Assembly: GCF_900166625.1 (NCBI RefSeq) | Contig: NZ_LT800499.1 | Span: forward strand, 2,908,003 to 2,972,002 | Direction: 5' to 3' | From: Halobacillus massiliensis | Lineage (GTDB): Bacteria; Bacillota; Bacilli; Bacillales; Halobacillaceae | DNA: 64,000 nt | In this document: positions 62,769-64,000 of the stretch, one piece after another | Position numbering within the stretch: the stretch's first letter is position 1 | Layout of the letters: every line of letters begins with the position of its first letter | Made by a program: the position numbers and the translations under genes | Notes under the pieces: generated by a model | Told to the model about the DNA's origin: nothing | Database searches by the model: none | The model's input: the letters and a program-made list of their open reading frames with translations, nothing else

Positions 62769-63537
62769 ATTGACCAGAAAATTTAGGTTTTCTTTTTTCT
62801 AAAAAGGCTTCAATCCCTTCTTTATGGTCCTGCGTATGCCGAAGTTTCCATTGGGACTGCCTTTCCTTAGACAAATACTGAAGAAGCCGGTCTAAGCTGT
62901 AATTATTGTAAATACGCTTTGTCGCGATCATTGACTGAAGCGGTCTCCCCGTCCATTTATTAGCTAATTGATCTGCTGACTTATAGACATCCTCATCAAC
63001 AATCATATCTACAAGCTCAACTTCCTTCGCTTCTCCCGCGGTCAATTGTTCCCCTTCCCAGGCAAACTGCTTAGCCCGGTGTGTGCCAAGCCGCTGTTCT
63101 AAAAAGAAATGGCCGCCTCCATCTGGTGCTAAACCAACACCAATAAAATTCATGGAAATTTGCGTGTTTCTTTCCGCTATTAAATAATCAGCCGCCAGCG
63201 CAATACTTAGTCCCAAACCAACAACAGGTCCATGCAAGGCAGCAATAACGAGCTTAGGCATAGTAAAAATCCCTGTTGCAATCGTTTCTATATCATCCAT
63301 CACTTGATCATAGACTTCAGGATTAGTAACCTCTTGCATCATGGCAACATCTCCGCCCGCACAGAACGCTTTCCCAGCACCAGAAATAACAACGATTTGT
63401 GCCTCTTTATCTTTCGTTTCCTCTACAAGTGCGGCAAATTCCTTAAGCATATCACTATGAAGCGCGTTTAATTTTTCCTTTCGATTTAATCGAATATGAA
63501 TTATCCTGCCGTCTTCCTCTACTTCAAAATAACGCAT
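62767..63537 (-). CDS. yhaR: enoyl-CoA hydratase/isomerase-family protein YhaR
   Basis: 256 residues of the crotonase family: the oxyanion loops SGAGKAFCAGGD near 55 and GPVVGLGLSIA near 105, and GLAPDGGGHFFLEQRLG near 138, with Gly-Gly where the second catalytic Glu lies in enoyl-CoA hydratases. It probably acts on an acyl-CoA; the substrate is not known. GGGGGA precedes the ATG. Confidence 0.9.
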   Translation of the reverse strand: MRYFEVEEDGRIIHIRLNRKEKLNALHSDMLKEFAALVEETKDKEAQIVVISGAGKAFCAGGDVAMMQEVTNPEVYDQVMDDIETIATGIFTMPKLVIAALHGPVVGLGLSIALAADYLIAERNTQISMNFIGVGLAPDGGGHFFLEQRLGTHRAKQFAWEGEQLTAGEAKEVELVDMIVDEDVYKSADQLANKWTGRPLQSMIATKRIYNNYSLDRLLQYLSKERQSQWKLRHTQDHKEGIEAFLEKRKPKFSGQ

Positions 63538-63687
63538 AGAGATCCCCCTTGTATGAATCTATGCTTTTAATTTTCGTCATAAGATGATAATTTTCCTGCC
63601 TTTATTTCAAATTTTTTGAATTTAAGGATGTCGTCCTGGTTATATTAGCGGTCGGAGCTGGTATTGCTTTCTTTATAAAGTTTCTGG

Positions 63688-64000
63688 CTTTCGGCGCTTT
63701 GACCGGCTCTTTCAGCCGTGCTTCCCCTTCTATCGGCGGTTCTCCTCTTTTTCGACGGTTCTTCTCTCGCTTTCGGCGCTTCTCTCCACTCTTTCAGCCG
63801 TGCTTTTCCTTTCTATCGGCGGTTCTCCTCTTTTTCGACGGTTCTTCTCCCGCTTTCGGCGCTTCTCTCCACTCTTTCAGCCGTGCTTTCCTTTCTATCG
63901 GCGGTTCTCCTCTTTTTCGACGGTTCTTCTCTCGCTTTCGGCGCTTCTCTCCGCTCTTTCAGCCGTGCTTTTCCTTTCTATCGGCGGCTCTCCTTCTTTT
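63688..64000. repeat. 82-83 bp pyrimidine-rich tandem repeat
   Basis: CTTTCGGCG recurs at 63688, 63770, 63853 and 63935, giving a unit of 82-83 bases in nearly four copies, running out of the window. Each unit is itself four related pieces of about 20 bases, each with a CGG/GCCG core and a TTCTCTC-type arm. The plus strand is almost all C and T between cores. The period is not a multiple of three. The remaining gap 63538-63687 shows no gene I can support. Confidence 0.88.

Noticed and set aside
63610..64000. Long open frame on the plus strand with a hydrophobic stretch
   Set aside because: No start codon or ribosome site was found; openness is explained by the C/T-rich repeat, whose 82-83 base period shifts the frame in each unit.
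63688..64000. CRISPR array
   Set aside because: There are no unique spacers between identical repeats; the units are contiguous and diverge in a graded way.

Overview
The window is a 64 kb piece of chromosome from a low-GC, spore-forming Gram-positive rod of the Bacillaceae. The evidence is comK, the complete gerPA-gerPF set, YjcZ-type and YhaL sporulation peptides, scoC/hpr, and long blocks in the gene order known from Bacillus subtilis (yitS-W, yis, yhj, yhf, hemEHY, yha). Many proteins and lipoproteins are rich in Asp and Glu, which fits a salt-adapted genus; Halobacillus or a close relative is my inference, not a proof. I saw no rRNA, tRNA, prophage, insertion sequence or CRISPR array.

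Layout. 1-9.6 kb: the 3' end of uppP, a mobB-moaE-moaD operon for molybdopterin synthase, the yitW/V/U/T/S group with yizC and a BsuPI-domain lipoprotein, and an AprX-type subtilase. 9.6-14.2 kb: a LacI regulator, a membrane-anchored GH13 amylase-like protein that has lost its catalytic residues, and AsnO-type asparagine synthetase. 14.2-19.2 kb: a candidate Fur-controlled small RNA, yisL, rocD and three membrane protein genes. 19.2-31.7 kb: gerPABCDEF, yisB, addAB, signal peptidase I, a TVP38-type membrane protein, a yhjD-like gene and comK. 31.7-37.6 kb: a cluster of hairpins, lcfB under a FadR box, lplJ, yhfI, yhfH, a second LacI gene with a cre-like operator, and a gene-free stretch with two inverted copies of an intergenic repeat. 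37.6-45.5 kb: hemE-hemH-hemY, pbpF, the heme monooxygenase gene hmoB, a bdbC/thioredoxin pair and a ferritin-like gene. 45.6-54.7 kb: yhaA, ecsABC, hit, trpP with a TRAP-type leader, yhaH, hpr, a DUF3267-type gene, a small membrane protein that seems to start at ATT, two tandem YjcZ peptides and prsA. 54.8-64 kb: yhaL, yhaM, yhaNO, yhaQP, yhzD, yhaR and an 82-83 bp pyrimidine-rich tandem repeat that runs off the end.

The genes are mostly housekeeping, tied together by DNA repair and competence (AddAB, ComK, YhaN/YhaO), secretion and envelope quality control (SipS, PrsA, Ecs, BdbC, PbpF), heme and iron (HemEHY, HmoB, ferritin-like protein, Fur-box sRNA) and sporulation/germination. The signals I rate highest are the GH13 pseudoenzyme, the FsrA-like sRNA, the TRAP leader of trpP, the ATT-start small protein, and the hairpin cluster after lcfB.
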